Source of the DNA: CAYYWP01 sp050176585
GTDB taxonomy: Bacteria > Desulfobacterota > Binatia > HRBIN30 > CADEER01
Direction of reading: 5' to 3'
NCBI GenBank assembly: GCA_050176585.1
Contig: JBFXHX010000019.1
Span: 6,882-70,881 of the forward strand
DNA: 64,000 bases
In this document: positions 35,557-44,704 of the stretch, piece by piece
How the letters are laid out: each line of letters starts with the position of its first letter
Numbering within the stretch: the stretch's first letter is position 1
Position numbers and translations under genes: made by a program
Notes under the pieces: model-generated
Told to the model about the DNA's origin: nothing
Database searches by the model: none
Seen by the model: only the letters and a program-made list of their open reading frames with translations

Positions 35557-35995
35557 CATCGTCGACCACCCGATCGACGCCGACGCGGTGATGGCGGCCG
35601 TCGCCGACCCGGCCACCGGCGCGACGGTGACCTTCATCGGCACCACGCGCGACCACCACGACGGGCGCGTGGTCACCCGGCTCGAGTACGAAGCCTACCC
35701 CGAGATGGCGCTCGCGGAAATGCGGAAGATCGGCGACGAAGCGCAGCGGCGCTGGCAAGTCGCGCGCGTGGCGATCGTCCACCGGATCGGCGTCGTGCCG
35801 ATCGGCGACGCGAGCGTCGTGATCGCGGTAGCGGCGGCGCATCGCGGCGCCGCGTTCGACGCGTGTCGGTTCGCGATCGATCGGCTGAAAGAGGTCGTCC
35901 CGATCTGGAAAAAGGAGCACTTCCACGGCGGGGAGCTGTGGATCGGCTCGCAGACCGGTCAACGGTTCGACCCCGGCCAGAACGTCCCCGTGTAG
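35549..35995 (+). CDS. moaE: Molybdopterin synthase catalytic subunit MoaE
   Basis: A 148-residue MoaE. Key motifs are VTFIGTTRDHHDGRVVTRLE, YEAYPEMALAEMRKI, a basic HRIGVVPIGDASVVIAVA and the catalytic Lys pair in VVPIWKKEHFHGGELWIG. It converts cyclic pyranopterin monophosphate to molybdopterin with sulfur from MoaD. Overlaps moaD; the two are likely co-translated. Confidence 0.95.
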   Translation: MFDIVDHPIDADAVMAAVADPATGATVTFIGTTRDHHDGRVVTRLEYEAYPEMALAEMRKIGDEAQRRWQVARVAIVHRIGVVPIGDASVVIAVAAAHRGAAFDACRFAIDRLKEVVPIWKKEHFHGGELWIGSQTGQRFDPGQNVPV

Positions 35996-36158
35996 CACCC
36001 GAGCACGGTCGGATACGAGCGGCGAGGGCTGGCGATGGGGTCGATGTTCGGGTGCGCGGACGCCGCCGACAGCTGGCGACGGCGACCGCCGCCGGGCCGC
36101 GCGCTGCGCCGCTTCTGACGCCCGCCATCGCCGGCAGACACAGCCCGGAGGTTTTCGC

Positions 36159-37136
36159 ATGCGTGCGATGCTCGTCGAGCACTGGGGTGAACCGCGCGAC
36201 CTGAAGCTGCGCGAGCTGCCCGACCCGCAGCCCGGCCCCGATCAGGTGGCCATCGACGTGATGGCGATCGGCTGCAACTTCTTCGATATTCTGATCGGCC
36301 AGGGGAAATACCAGGTGAAGCCGCCGCTGCCCTTTTCCCCCGGCGCCGAGGTCGCCGGCGTGGTGCGCGCGGTCGGACCCGGAGTGACCGAGCTCGCCGT
36401 CGGCGACCGCGTCTTCGCCCTGCTCGGCCACGGCGGGTATGCCAGCGTGTGCCTGGCGCCGGTGACTGGCACCGTGAAGATGCCGGACGCGATGTCGTTC
36501 GAACACGGCGCCGCCTTCGGCATCGTGTATCAGACCTCGTACTTCGGGCTCGTGTACCGCGCCAATCTGCAGCGGGGAGAAACGCTGCTCGTGCACGCCG
36601 CCGCCGGCGGCGTCGGCCTCGCCGCGGTGCAGATCGGCACGGCGCTCGGCGCGCGCGTGCTCGCCACGGCTGGCTCGGCCGCGAAGTTGGCGCGGGCGCG
36701 CGAGCACGGCGCGGAGGCGGCGTTCGACTACTCGACGCCGGACTGGGTGGACCACGTCAAAGCGGCCACCGGCGGCCGCGGAGCGGACGTCATCTACGAT
36801 CCCGTCGGCGGCGAGATCTTCGACCTCTCGACCAAATGCATCGCGTTCGGCGGGCGCCTACTGGTGGTCGGCTTCGCCTCGGGCCACATTCCCGCCGTCC
36901 AAGTCAACCGCGTGCTGCTGAAGAACATCTCCATCGTCGGCCTGCACTGGGGCGCCTATCGCCAGCACGATCCGGACAAGATTCCGCAAGCGATGGCCGA
37001 GCTCTTCCGCTTGTACGAAGCGGGCGCGATCAAGCCGCTGATCTCGTCGCGGTACCCGCTGGCGCGCGCCGCCGATGCCCTCGAGGAGATCGCCACGCGC
37101 AAGAGCGTCGGCAAGGTGCTGCTGTGCCCGGAATGA
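36159..37136 (+). CDS. NADPH:quinone oxidoreductase (MDR superfamily)
   Basis: A 325-residue medium-chain dehydrogenase/reductase of the zinc-independent quinone-oxidoreductase type. The GroES-like domain contains PLPFSPGAEVAGVVRAVGPG; the Rossmann domain has LLVHAAAGGVGLAAVQIGTA and GGRGADVIYDPVGGE. No structural-zinc cysteine cluster is visible. It would reduce quinones or enones with NADPH in the cytoplasm. Confidence 0.9.
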   Translation: MRAMLVEHWGEPRDLKLRELPDPQPGPDQVAIDVMAIGCNFFDILIGQGKYQVKPPLPFSPGAEVAGVVRAVGPGVTELAVGDRVFALLGHGGYASVCLAPVTGTVKMPDAMSFEHGAAFGIVYQTSYFGLVYRANLQRGETLLVHAAAGGVGLAAVQIGTALGARVLATAGSAAKLARAREHGAEAAFDYSTPDWVDHVKAATGGRGADVIYDPVGGEIFDLSTKCIAFGGRLLVVGFASGHIPAVQVNRVLLKNISIVGLHWGAYRQHDPDKIPQAMAELFRLYEAGAIKPLISSRYPLARAADALEEIATRKSVGKVLLCPE

Positions 37137-37178
37137 ACCGGCAGCACGAGCGGCGACCCGGCGCGCCGCCGCGCCGTC

Positions 37179-39371
37179 ATGACGGCCGGGAAGCGCGTGT
37201 CCCCCGCTGACGTCAGCGCGCCCGAGCGCGCGGCGGCGCGGCCACACGCGGTGGTGATCAGTGCCCGCGGGCGCGAGCTGCGGGTGTTCGACGGGCTGCC
37301 GCTGCCGCTCGGGGTGGCCGAGACGCGCCGCGGGCTCAACTTCGCCGTGTTCTCCCGTCACGCAACAGCGGTCCGCCTGGTGCTGTTCGCGCCGGCGCGG
37401 GAAGAGCCCGTGCTCGAGCTGTCGCTGGATCCGGTGTTCAACTGCACCGGCCACGTCTGGCACGTGGAGATCGGCGGCCTCGAACCCGGGGTGTGCTACG
37501 GCTGGCGCGCCGCGCGCGAACCGCGCGAGCCGAATCCGCTCCACCGCTTCGAGCCCGAGACGGTGCTCGTCGACCCCTACGCCCCGGCGCTCAGCGGGGG
37601 CAGCCGCTGGGGCGTCGCGGAGGCGCTCGAGGGCGCGCCAGGCATCGGGCAGCGGCCGCGCCGGCGCTCGCTCGCGATCAGCGCGGACTTCGATTGGGAC
37701 GGAACGACGCCGCCGTGCATTCCGCTCTCCGAGAAGGTGATCTACGAGCTGCACGTGCGCGGGTTCACCCGCCACGATTCCGCCGGCGTCGCGCATGCGG
37801 GCACGTTCCTCGGGCTGATCGAGAAGATCCCGTATCTGAAGGCCGTCGGCGTAACCACGGTGGAGCTCATGCCGGTGTGCGAGTTCGACGAGCTCGAGAA
37901 CCGCAACCGCGCGCCGGACGGCCACCCGCTGTACAACTACTGGGGCTACAGCCCGATCAACTTCTTCGCGCCGAAAGCGTCGTACGCCACGTGCGGCATC
38001 GATGGCGCGCAGGTGAACGAGTTTCGCACCATGGTGCGGGAGTTCCACCGCGCGGGCCTCGAGGTGTTCGTGGACATGGTCTACAACCACACGGCCGAGG
38101 GGCCTTTACCGCCGGGCGTGCCGGCGTGGTCGCTGCGCGGCCTCGACAACGCGACCTACTACATCCTCGATCCCGAGACCGGCGCGTATCGCGACTACAC
38201 CGGCTGCGGCAACACGCTGAACTGCAATCACCCGGTGGTGCGCAATCTCATCCTCGACTCACTGCGCCATTGGGTGTCTGAGATGCACGTCGACGGGTTC
38301 CGCTTCGACCTCGCTGCGGTGCTCACGCGCGGGCGCCTCGGCGAAGTCCTCGCGAGCCCGCCGGTGCTGGAGCGGATCGCGTACGATCCAGTGATCGCCG
38401 ACGCCACGCTGATCGCCGAGGCGTGGGACGCCGCCGGCTTGTATCAGGTCGGGCGGTTCCCGGCCTGGCAGCGCTGGGCGGAATGGAACGGCCCATATCG
38501 CGACCACATCCGCCACTTCGTTCGCGGCGACCCCGGATTCACGCCCGCCCTCGCCGCGCGCCTCGCGGGAAGCCCCGATCTCTTCGCGCCGTCCGGGCGC
38601 GGTCCATCGCACTCGATCAATTTCGTCACCTGTCACGACGGCTTCACGCTCGCCGATCTCGTCTCCTATGACCGCAAGCACAACGAGGCCAACGGCGAGG
38701 GCAATCGCGACGGCACGGACGACAACATCAGTTGGAACTGCGGCGTCGAGGGGCCCACCGACGACCCTGCGATCCTGCGATTGCGCGCACAGCAGATGCG
38801 CAATTTCCTCACCCTGCTGCTCTGCTCGCGCGGTACGCCGATGCTGCAGGCGGGGGACGAGTTCGGCCGCACCCAGCGCGGCAACAACAACGCCTATTGC
38901 CAGGACAACGAGATCTCCTGGATCGACTGGCGGCTGTTGGAGGCCCACGCGGCGCTGTTCCGCTTCACGCGCACCCTGCTCGCGTTTCGCGCGGAGCATC
39001 CGGTGCTGCGGCAGCCGGACTTCCTGGCCGGCGTCCCCAAGGGCGTCCACCAGCGCCCGGATGTCGCCTGGCATGGCGTGCGCGTGAACGAGCCGGATTT
39101 CGGTCCGGATTCCCGCTCGCTCGCGATGCACCTGGCCGGCGAATATGCGCCACACGGCGACTGCGACGTGTATCTCGCGGCCAATGCGTGGAGCGGAGAC
39201 CTCGCGTTCGCGCTACCGCTGCCGCCACTCGGCACGCGCTGGGTTCGCGTGATCGACACCGCGGCGCCGCCGCCGGATGACATCGCCGAGCCCGGCGGCG
39301 AGCACGAGCTCCTCGACCCACATCATCTGCTGGTACGGGCGCGCTCGTGCGTGCTGCTGCGGACCCTCTGA
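37179..39371 (+). CDS. glgX: Glycogen debranching enzyme GlgX
   Basis: A 730-residue GH13 isoamylase-type enzyme that hydrolyses alpha-1,6 branches of glycogen. An N-terminal CBM48-like domain (GLNFAVFSRHATAVRLVLFA) precedes the catalytic barrel. Catalytic sites: VDMVYNHTAEG (region I), DGFRFDLAAVL with the nucleophile Asp (region II), LIAEAWDAAG with the acid Glu (region III) and INFVTCHDGFT (region IV). The insert MLQAGDEFGRTQRGNNNAYC is typical of GlgX. A terminator-like hairpin follows. A second debranching enzyme of another family lies 1.4 kb downstream. Confidence 0.95.
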   Translation: MTAGKRVSPADVSAPERAAARPHAVVISARGRELRVFDGLPLPLGVAETRRGLNFAVFSRHATAVRLVLFAPAREEPVLELSLDPVFNCTGHVWHVEIGGLEPGVCYGWRAAREPREPNPLHRFEPETVLVDPYAPALSGGSRWGVAEALEGAPGIGQRPRRRSLAISADFDWDGTTPPCIPLSEKVIYELHVRGFTRHDSAGVAHAGTFLGLIEKIPYLKAVGVTTVELMPVCEFDELENRNRAPDGHPLYNYWGYSPINFFAPKASYATCGIDGAQVNEFRTMVREFHRAGLEVFVDMVYNHTAEGPLPPGVPAWSLRGLDNATYYILDPETGAYRDYTGCGNTLNCNHPVVRNLILDSLRHWVSEMHVDGFRFDLAAVLTRGRLGEVLASPPVLERIAYDPVIADATLIAEAWDAAGLYQVGRFPAWQRWAEWNGPYRDHIRHFVRGDPGFTPALAARLAGSPDLFAPSGRGPSHSINFVTCHDGFTLADLVSYDRKHNEANGEGNRDGTDDNISWNCGVEGPTDDPAILRLRAQQMRNFLTLLLCSRGTPMLQAGDEFGRTQRGNNNAYCQDNEISWIDWRLLEAHAALFRFTRTLLAFRAEHPVLRQPDFLAGVPKGVHQRPDVAWHGVRVNEPDFGPDSRSLAMHLAGEYAPHGDCDVYLAANAWSGDLAFALPLPPLGTRWVRVIDTAAPPPDDIAEPGGEHELLDPHHLLVRARSCVLLRTL

Positions 39372-39398
39372 CCGAATCGCGCCGCGGCAGCGGACGAT

Positions 39399-39422
39399 CC
39401 AGTGCCGGGCGCCCCGCACTGG
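39399..39422 (+). terminator. Hairpin after glgX
   Basis: CCAGTGC (39399-39405) pairs perfectly with GCACTGG (39416-39422); the intervening CGGGCGCCCC can pair further (GGG with CCC) after one mismatch. It begins 28 bases after the glgX stop codon. No T-tract follows, so it is a candidate factor-assisted terminator or mRNA 3' stabiliser. Confidence 0.4.
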
Positions 39423-39456
39423 TCTCCGGCTCCCCGCCCTGCTAAGGGCGCTGGTC

Positions 39457-39882
39457 ATGCCCTCTTCACCTCCGTCGGTCGGGAAGGACGTCGATAGCTG
39501 GTGTACGCGCTGCAAGCTCATCCTCGCCCACACCATCGAGGCCGTGAGCGGCGGCCGCATTACCCGCGTCCACTGCAACACGTGCGGGGGACAGCACGCG
39601 TACCGCGCCAGCGTGCCGGGCACGAGTAAGAGCGGCGCCGCGAAGCGCAGCCGCACCGGGCGGCCGACCGCGGCGCACCCGGCGGACCACGCCACGTTGC
39701 TGCGCGGCCGCGATCCGTCGACGGCCCGCCACTACTCTCCCTCGGACCGCTTCGCCGAGGGCGACCTGATCCAACACGACACGTTCGGCGTCGGCGTGGT
39801 GACCGCGCGAAAGGACGTCAACAAAATCGAGGTCAGCTTCGCCGACGGCGCCAAGGTGCTGCTGCACCGCAAGGGGCCGTGA
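39457..39882 (+). CDS. Zinc-ribbon protein with CarD/Tudor-like C-terminus
   Basis: A 141-residue protein from the ATG at 39457. Residues ~15-55 form a zinc ribbon from two CxxC pairs: SWCTRCKLILAHTIEA and RVHCNTCGGQHAYR. After a basic, disordered linker, residues ~95-141 form a small beta module, RFAEGDLIQHDTFGVGVVTA then KIEVSFADGAKVLLH, resembling the RNA-polymerase-interacting fold of CarD/PcrA tails. A role in transcription or RNA-polymerase binding is plausible but unproven. I recognise it as a conserved deltaproteobacterial-type protein. Confidence 0.7.
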   Translation: MPSSPPSVGKDVDSWCTRCKLILAHTIEAVSGGRITRVHCNTCGGQHAYRASVPGTSKSGAAKRSRTGRPTAAHPADHATLLRGRDPSTARHYSPSDRFAEGDLIQHDTFGVGVVTARKDVNKIEVSFADGAKVLLHRKGP

Positions 39883-39985
39883 GGATAGACCTCTCGGAGC
39901 CGCGGCGCGTTGCCGCGCGGCGCCGCGCCGGCGCCGGCGGCGCACCAGCTTGACTGCGCCGGCGCTTTCGCATTCAGTGCCCTGC

Positions 39986-40507
39986 ATGCCCAAAACCGCT
40001 CCGCGCAAACGCCGCGAGCCGCTCTTCGACTCGCGCGATTTCACTGCGTACTTGCAGGAGAAATGCGCGCAGGTCGCGCCGGGCGATGTAAAGACCGTGC
40101 TCGCGCAAAGCAGCGCCATCCAGACGCGCGCCGCGGCGCTCGGCGCGCCGCGCGCGCGCTTGCGCGGTCAGGTGGAGTTCGCGCTCGGGCTCGTGCAGGA
40201 GCACGCGGACGGCGGATGCCCGCAGATCCCGTATCAGACGCTCTCCCTGCTCACCGTCGCGCTGCTCTATTTCGCCGATCCGGTCGACGTGATCCCGGAT
40301 TGGATTCCGGGAGTTGGCTCGAGTGACGACGGCCTCGTGTTTGAGCTCGCCTTTGCACTCGCGCGGCCCGGCATCGAACGCTACTGCGCCTGGAAGGGCA
40401 TTTCGACCGATGGTCTCCTGGCGCCGCTCCCGAGCAAGAAGGCACCGCACGGCGCAAGCGGCAAGTCGAAAGCCGCAGCGAAGACGCCGCGCACGCGCAC
40501 GGTTTGA
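39986..40507 (+). CDS. YkvA/DUF1232 family protein
   Basis: A 173-residue protein from the ATG at 39986. The core (residues ~85-115) matches DUF1232: LSLLTVALLYFADPVDVIPD and WIPGVGSSDDGLVFELA, with a hydrophobic stretch that may sit at a membrane. The C-terminus is a Lys/Ala/Pro-rich tail. Function unknown; the domain is the same as in the DUF1232-DnaJ protein at 29238-29735. Confidence 0.8.
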   Translation: MPKTAPRKRREPLFDSRDFTAYLQEKCAQVAPGDVKTVLAQSSAIQTRAAALGAPRARLRGQVEFALGLVQEHADGGCPQIPYQTLSLLTVALLYFADPVDVIPDWIPGVGSSDDGLVFELAFALARPGIERYCAWKGISTDGLLAPLPSKKAPHGASGKSKAAAKTPRTRTV

Positions 40508-40819
40508 GCGCCGCGCCGTCCCCCGCCTCGCAGCGCACGACTTGCGGCGCAGCATGCGTCGCCCCCCGCCATCGCGAGTGAGACCCAGTGGCGAAGCGGG
40601 CTCCGCGCACGCGCTGCGGATGGCGTCGCGGCCCCGTACGGCAGCCCACCATCTGGCCTTCGCCAACAGCGAACTGTCTAACAGCGAACCGCTGAACACC
40701 GCACAGCCTTGAGCCCTGCCCTCAGCCCGCAAGCCCTACCCCCGCTAACGCCATCCGCATGATTCTTTGCGGTTCCGCCAGCGCTGGGGCTCGCTATAGT
40801 GCGCGGTCGGGGGACGACC
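40508..40819. other. Gap of 312 bases before the GH133 gene
   Basis: Open frames crossing this gap look like noise. It contains a short near-repeat, AACAGCGAACTG (~40669) and AACAGCGAACCG (~40680), and near its right end a possible promoter described separately. No RNA gene was recognised. Confidence 0.4.
40773..40800 (+). promoter_or_regulatory. Possible promoter of the GH133 gene
   Basis: TATAGT (40795-40800) is a good -10 element; TTCCGC (40773-40778), 16 bases upstream, is a weak -35. Transcription would start near 40807, which supports the ATG at 40820 (with GGGGGAC as RBS) over the in-frame GTG at 40799. Confidence 0.35.
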
Positions 40820-42742
40820 ATGCCGAGGCACGCCGACCAAGCGCAGGAGTGGCTCGAAGCCGACGGGCTCGGCGGTTACGCGTCGGGCACGGTCGCCGGC
40901 GTGCGCACCCGCCGCTATCACGCGCTGCTGCTGGCGGCGGCCACGCCGCCGACGGGCCGCATGGTGCTGGTCAGCGGATTCGACGCGTGGGTGGAGACCG
41001 CGGGCGGTCGGTATGCAATCACCTCGCAGCGCTACGCGCCGAACACGATCTACCCGGATGGCGCGTCGCGGATCGAGTCGTTCGAGGCCGATCCGTGGCC
41101 GCGGTGGCTGTTTCGCCTCGGCGATGGCAGCGCGATCGAGCAGGAGCTGATCGTACCGCACGGCCGAGCGGCGGCCATGCTCGTCTGGCGCTTCTCGGCG
41201 TCGGGATCGGGCGGGCCAGCGGCGCTGCGCCTGCGCCCTTTTTTCGCCGGCCGCGATTATCACTCGTTGCACGAGGAGAACGGGGCGTTCGACTTCGCGC
41301 CGCAGGGCGCCGGTGAGCGGTTGACATGGCGGCCGTACGCGGGTGTGCCGGCGGTGCTCTCGGTCGCCAACGCCACTTACGCGCACGAGCCGACCTGGTA
41401 TCGCCACTTCCTCTACACGCTCGAGCAGGCGCGCGGGCTGGACTGTGTGGAAGATCTCGCCTCACCGGGCTTGCTCACTTGGGACCTGCGCGATGGGCAA
41501 GCGGTCTGGATTGTGGCGGCCGAGGGGACCGGCGGCTTTCCCGTACCGCTCGGAACCGCTCGCGGCGTGGCGGAGGAGTGGCGCGCGTCCGAGCGCCGGC
41601 GCCGCGTGTATCCATCGCGATTGCACCGGGCGGCCGACAGTTACCTGGTGCGCCGCGGTAGCGGCCGGACGATCATCGCCGGTTATCCGTGGTTCACCGA
41701 CTGGGGGCGGGACACGTTCATCGCCCTTCGCGGGTTGTGCATCGCCAGCGGGAGGCGCGATGCGGCGCGCGAGATCTTGCTCGCCTGGGCGGGCGCCGTG
41801 TCCGCGGGCATGCTGCCGAATCGCTTTCCGGATCGCGGCGAGACGCCGGAATTCAACGGCGTGGACGCATCGCTCTGGTACGCCGTCGCGGTGCATGAAT
41901 TCCTCGCCGGCGATGGCATCGACGCCGGCACGGCAGGGGTATTGCGCGATGCCGTCGAGGCAATCCTCGCCGGCTACGCCGCGGGAACCCGTTACGGTAT
42001 CCGGGCGGATGCCGATGGCTTGCTCGCCGCGGGCCAGCCGGGAACGCAGCTGACGTGGATGGATGCAAAAGTCGGCGATTGGGTGGTCACGCCGCGGATC
42101 GGCAAACCCGTCGAAGTGCAGGCGCTGTGGCTGAACGCGTTATGGATTGCCAGCCACTGGTCCGAGCGCTGGGCGGACCTCCTCGCGCGCGGGCGCGCCG
42201 CGTTCGCGGACCGCTTCTGGAACGGCGAGCGCGGCTGCCTGTACGACGTCGTGGACGTCGGCCACCGTTGCCAGACCGCGGATCCCACCTTGCGCCCCAA
42301 CCAGATCCTCGCGGTCGGCGGTCTGCCGCTGGCGGTCGTCGACGGCGAGCGGGCGCGCGCGGTCGTGAGCACGGTCGAACAGCACCTGCTGACGCCGCTC
42401 GGATTGCGGTCGCTGGCCGCTAGCGAACCCGGATACGCGCCGCGCTACGAAGGCGATCCGCGCGCGCGCGATGCCAGCTATCACCAGGGCACCGTGTGGC
42501 CGTGGCTGCTCGGTCCGTTCGTCGAAGCGTGGGTGCGCGTACGCGGTGGCGGGGTCGAAGCGCGGCGCGAAGCCCGTTCGCGCTTTCTCGCACCGCTCCT
42601 CGCTCACCTCGACGAGGCAGGGCTGGGCCACATTTCGGAGATCGCGGACGGGGATCCGCCGCATGCGCTCCGCGGTTGCCCGTTCCAGGCCTGGTCGGTC
42701 GGCGAGGCCCTCCGCCTGGACTGCGCGGTGCTGGCCACGTGA
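40820..42742 (+). CDS. Amylo-alpha-1,6-glucosidase (GH133 debranching enzyme)
   Basis: A 640-residue glycogen debranching enzyme of the archaeal/bacterial GH133 type. The N-terminal domain begins EWLEADGLGGYASGTVAGVR and TRRYHALLLAA, the standard opening. The (alpha/alpha)6 catalytic domain contains GYPWFTDWGRDTFIALRGL, TWMDAKVGDWVVTPRIGKPV, LRPNQILA and YHQGTVWPWLLGPF. It removes alpha-1,6-linked glucose from limit dextrins. It ends with a 4-base overlap (GTGA) with the next gene. Confidence 0.93.
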   Translation: MPRHADQAQEWLEADGLGGYASGTVAGVRTRRYHALLLAAATPPTGRMVLVSGFDAWVETAGGRYAITSQRYAPNTIYPDGASRIESFEADPWPRWLFRLGDGSAIEQELIVPHGRAAAMLVWRFSASGSGGPAALRLRPFFAGRDYHSLHEENGAFDFAPQGAGERLTWRPYAGVPAVLSVANATYAHEPTWYRHFLYTLEQARGLDCVEDLASPGLLTWDLRDGQAVWIVAAEGTGGFPVPLGTARGVAEEWRASERRRRVYPSRLHRAADSYLVRRGSGRTIIAGYPWFTDWGRDTFIALRGLCIASGRRDAAREILLAWAGAVSAGMLPNRFPDRGETPEFNGVDASLWYAVAVHEFLAGDGIDAGTAGVLRDAVEAILAGYAAGTRYGIRADADGLLAAGQPGTQLTWMDAKVGDWVVTPRIGKPVEVQALWLNALWIASHWSERWADLLARGRAAFADRFWNGERGCLYDVVDVGHRCQTADPTLRPNQILAVGGLPLAVVDGERARAVVSTVEQHLLTPLGLRSLAASEPGYAPRYEGDPRARDASYHQGTVWPWLLGPFVEAWVRVRGGGVEARREARSRFLAPLLAHLDEAGLGHISEIADGDPPHALRGCPFQAWSVGEALRLDCAVLAT

Positions 42743-44688
42743 GCATGCGCATCGCCCGGCGCAATCGCGGGCTCGCGCGCATCCGCGCCACTGCCGGTTC
42801 GGAACGCAGGGCCGCGCACCCCGCGCGGGCGGCGCTACCCGCGTGCGCGGCGGCGGGGAAAGCCGACACGGGCCCCGCGCCGCCCCCGTGGTTGTGGGCG
42901 CGCTGGGTCGATCTCACCGTCGGCTGCGCCGCGTGGACGTTGCCGTTGCTCGCAGTCATCGGTTGGCTCGCGCGGACGCGCGCCGCCGATGTCGCGCTCG
43001 GCTTCGCGCTGCTGACGCTGGTCTGCAACCACCCCCACTACGCGGCGACGATCTACCGCGCCTTCGGCAATCGCGAAGCGATCGCCGGGCACCGCCGGTT
43101 CTATACCGTGCACCTGACGCTGCTCGCCGCTGTCGCGGTCATCGCGGCGCATCTCTTTCCGCGGCTGGCCCCACTGCTCTTCACCGCCTACGTCATCTGG
43201 AGCCCGTGGCACTACACCGGGCAGAACCTGGGCGTGCTGCTGCTGTTCGCGCGGCGCCGCCAGGCAACGCCGAAAGCGTGGGAACGCCGCCTGCTCCGCT
43301 CTGCGTTCGTCGCTTCGTATGTGGTCTGGCTGCTGATGGTGAACGGGACCGCTTCCACCGACCCTTACGTCTGGTCGCTCGAGCTGCCGCGCGCGGTGAC
43401 CGTTCCCGCCGGCATCGCGTCAGCCGCTCTGTTCGCGTTGCCCGCGTCGATCGCGCTGGCGGGCATGGGCGGTCGCGCTGGCTGGCGCGCGATCGTGCCG
43501 TGCACCGTCATGCTCATCAGCCAGGCGTTGTGGTTCGTCACGCCATGGCTGGCGCAGGTGGTGACGAACCGCAGCGTCTCGCCGGTATACTACAGTACCG
43601 GCGTTTTGGCGTTCTTCCATTGCGCACAGTACCTATGGATCACCAGTTACGTCGCGCGGTGCGAGCGCGGCGCCCACAACTGGCGGCCGTGGCGCTACGC
43701 GGGCGTCATTGCGCTCGGCGGCATCGCGCTGTTCACGGCGGGACCATGGTTGGCCAGCACCGCGCTGGGCTTCGATTTCCGCGAGAGCGTGTTGATCATC
43801 GTCGCCGTGGTCAACGTGCACCACTTCATTCTGGACGGCGCCATGTGGAAGCTGCGCGACCCGCGCCTCGCCGCGGTCCTCCTCGATCGCGGCGCGGGGC
43901 CGGGGGCGCCGCCCGCGCCCGCGCGCGCGATGCCGCGACGCGCCGCGGGCTGGGTCGCCGCCGCGGCGCTCGTTGCGCTGGCCGCCACCAACGCGTTCTA
44001 CGACGTCATCACGGGCGGCGAAGCCGGCACGGCGCACCTCGAGCTCGCCGCACGCCTAAACCCCGGCGATTCCCGCATTCCCGTGCGCCGCGCCGAGATC
44101 CTCGCCGCCGCCGGTCAACCGGACGAAGCGTTGCGCGCCCTGGGCGACGTAGCCGAGCCGCGCCCCGCCAACGCGGCGGCCCAGCGCCTCTATGGCACGC
44201 TGCTCGTCGCTACCGGCCGTTTCGCCGATGCGCGAGACCACTACCGCGCGCTCGAGCGCAGTATCGGCCTCGATGCGCAGAGCCTGATCAATGTCGCCGT
44301 CATCGCCGCCCGCAACGGCGAGCTCGCCGAGGCGAACACGGCGCTGGAAGCGGCGCTGCGGCTGGGCCCCGGCTCCAGTGCCGCCCACTTGAACATGGCC
44401 GGCCTCTGCATGGCGCGCGCGGACGGGGCGTGCGCGCTGCGGCACTACGAGGCGTATTTGACGTCGGACGAGGTTGCGCGAGACCGAACCTACGCCACCG
44501 CGGCGCTGAACGCGGCGAGCGCCGCAGTGCTCGTGCAGCGTTCTCAACTCGCGCTGGAGCTGCTGCAGATGAGCGCCGCCGTCGCCGCGCGCGTCGGCGC
44601 GCGCGATCTCGCGGACCTCGCCGCGACGCAAGCCGCCGCGCTGCGCGCGGCGCCCGGCGCGCAGCAGCAAGCGAGCGAGCATCGCTGA
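42739..44688 (+). CDS. Histidine-rich polytopic membrane protein with TPR tail
   Basis: A ~649-residue protein. Residues ~45-420 hold about ten to twelve hydrophobic helices; residues ~430-640 are alpha-helical TPR-like repeats (AGQPDEALRALGDVA, TGRFADARDHYRALE, NGELAEANTALEAAL). Conserved-looking histidine motifs punctuate the membrane part: CNHPHYAATIYRAF, WSPWHYTGQNLG, FFHCAQYLW and VNVHHFILDGAMWKLR. Such spaced HH motifs could bind a metal, as in membrane oxygenases/desaturases, but I cannot name the family. The GTG at 42739 overlaps the GH133 stop (GTGA); ATG 42745 is the alternative start. Confidence 0.75.
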   Translation: MSMRIARRNRGLARIRATAGSERRAAHPARAALPACAAAGKADTGPAPPPWLWARWVDLTVGCAAWTLPLLAVIGWLARTRAADVALGFALLTLVCNHPHYAATIYRAFGNREAIAGHRRFYTVHLTLLAAVAVIAAHLFPRLAPLLFTAYVIWSPWHYTGQNLGVLLLFARRRQATPKAWERRLLRSAFVASYVVWLLMVNGTASTDPYVWSLELPRAVTVPAGIASAALFALPASIALAGMGGRAGWRAIVPCTVMLISQALWFVTPWLAQVVTNRSVSPVYYSTGVLAFFHCAQYLWITSYVARCERGAHNWRPWRYAGVIALGGIALFTAGPWLASTALGFDFRESVLIIVAVVNVHHFILDGAMWKLRDPRLAAVLLDRGAGPGAPPAPARAMPRRAAGWVAAAALVALAATNAFYDVITGGEAGTAHLELAARLNPGDSRIPVRRAEILAAAGQPDEALRALGDVAEPRPANAAAQRLYGTLLVATGRFADARDHYRALERSIGLDAQSLINVAVIAARNGELAEANTALEAALRLGPGSSAAHLNMAGLCMARADGACALRHYEAYLTSDEVARDRTYATAALNAASAAVLVQRSQLALELLQMSAAVAARVGARDLADLAATQAAALRAAPGAQQQASEHR

Positions 44689-44704
44689 ATGCGCCGGGGA
44701 CCGG

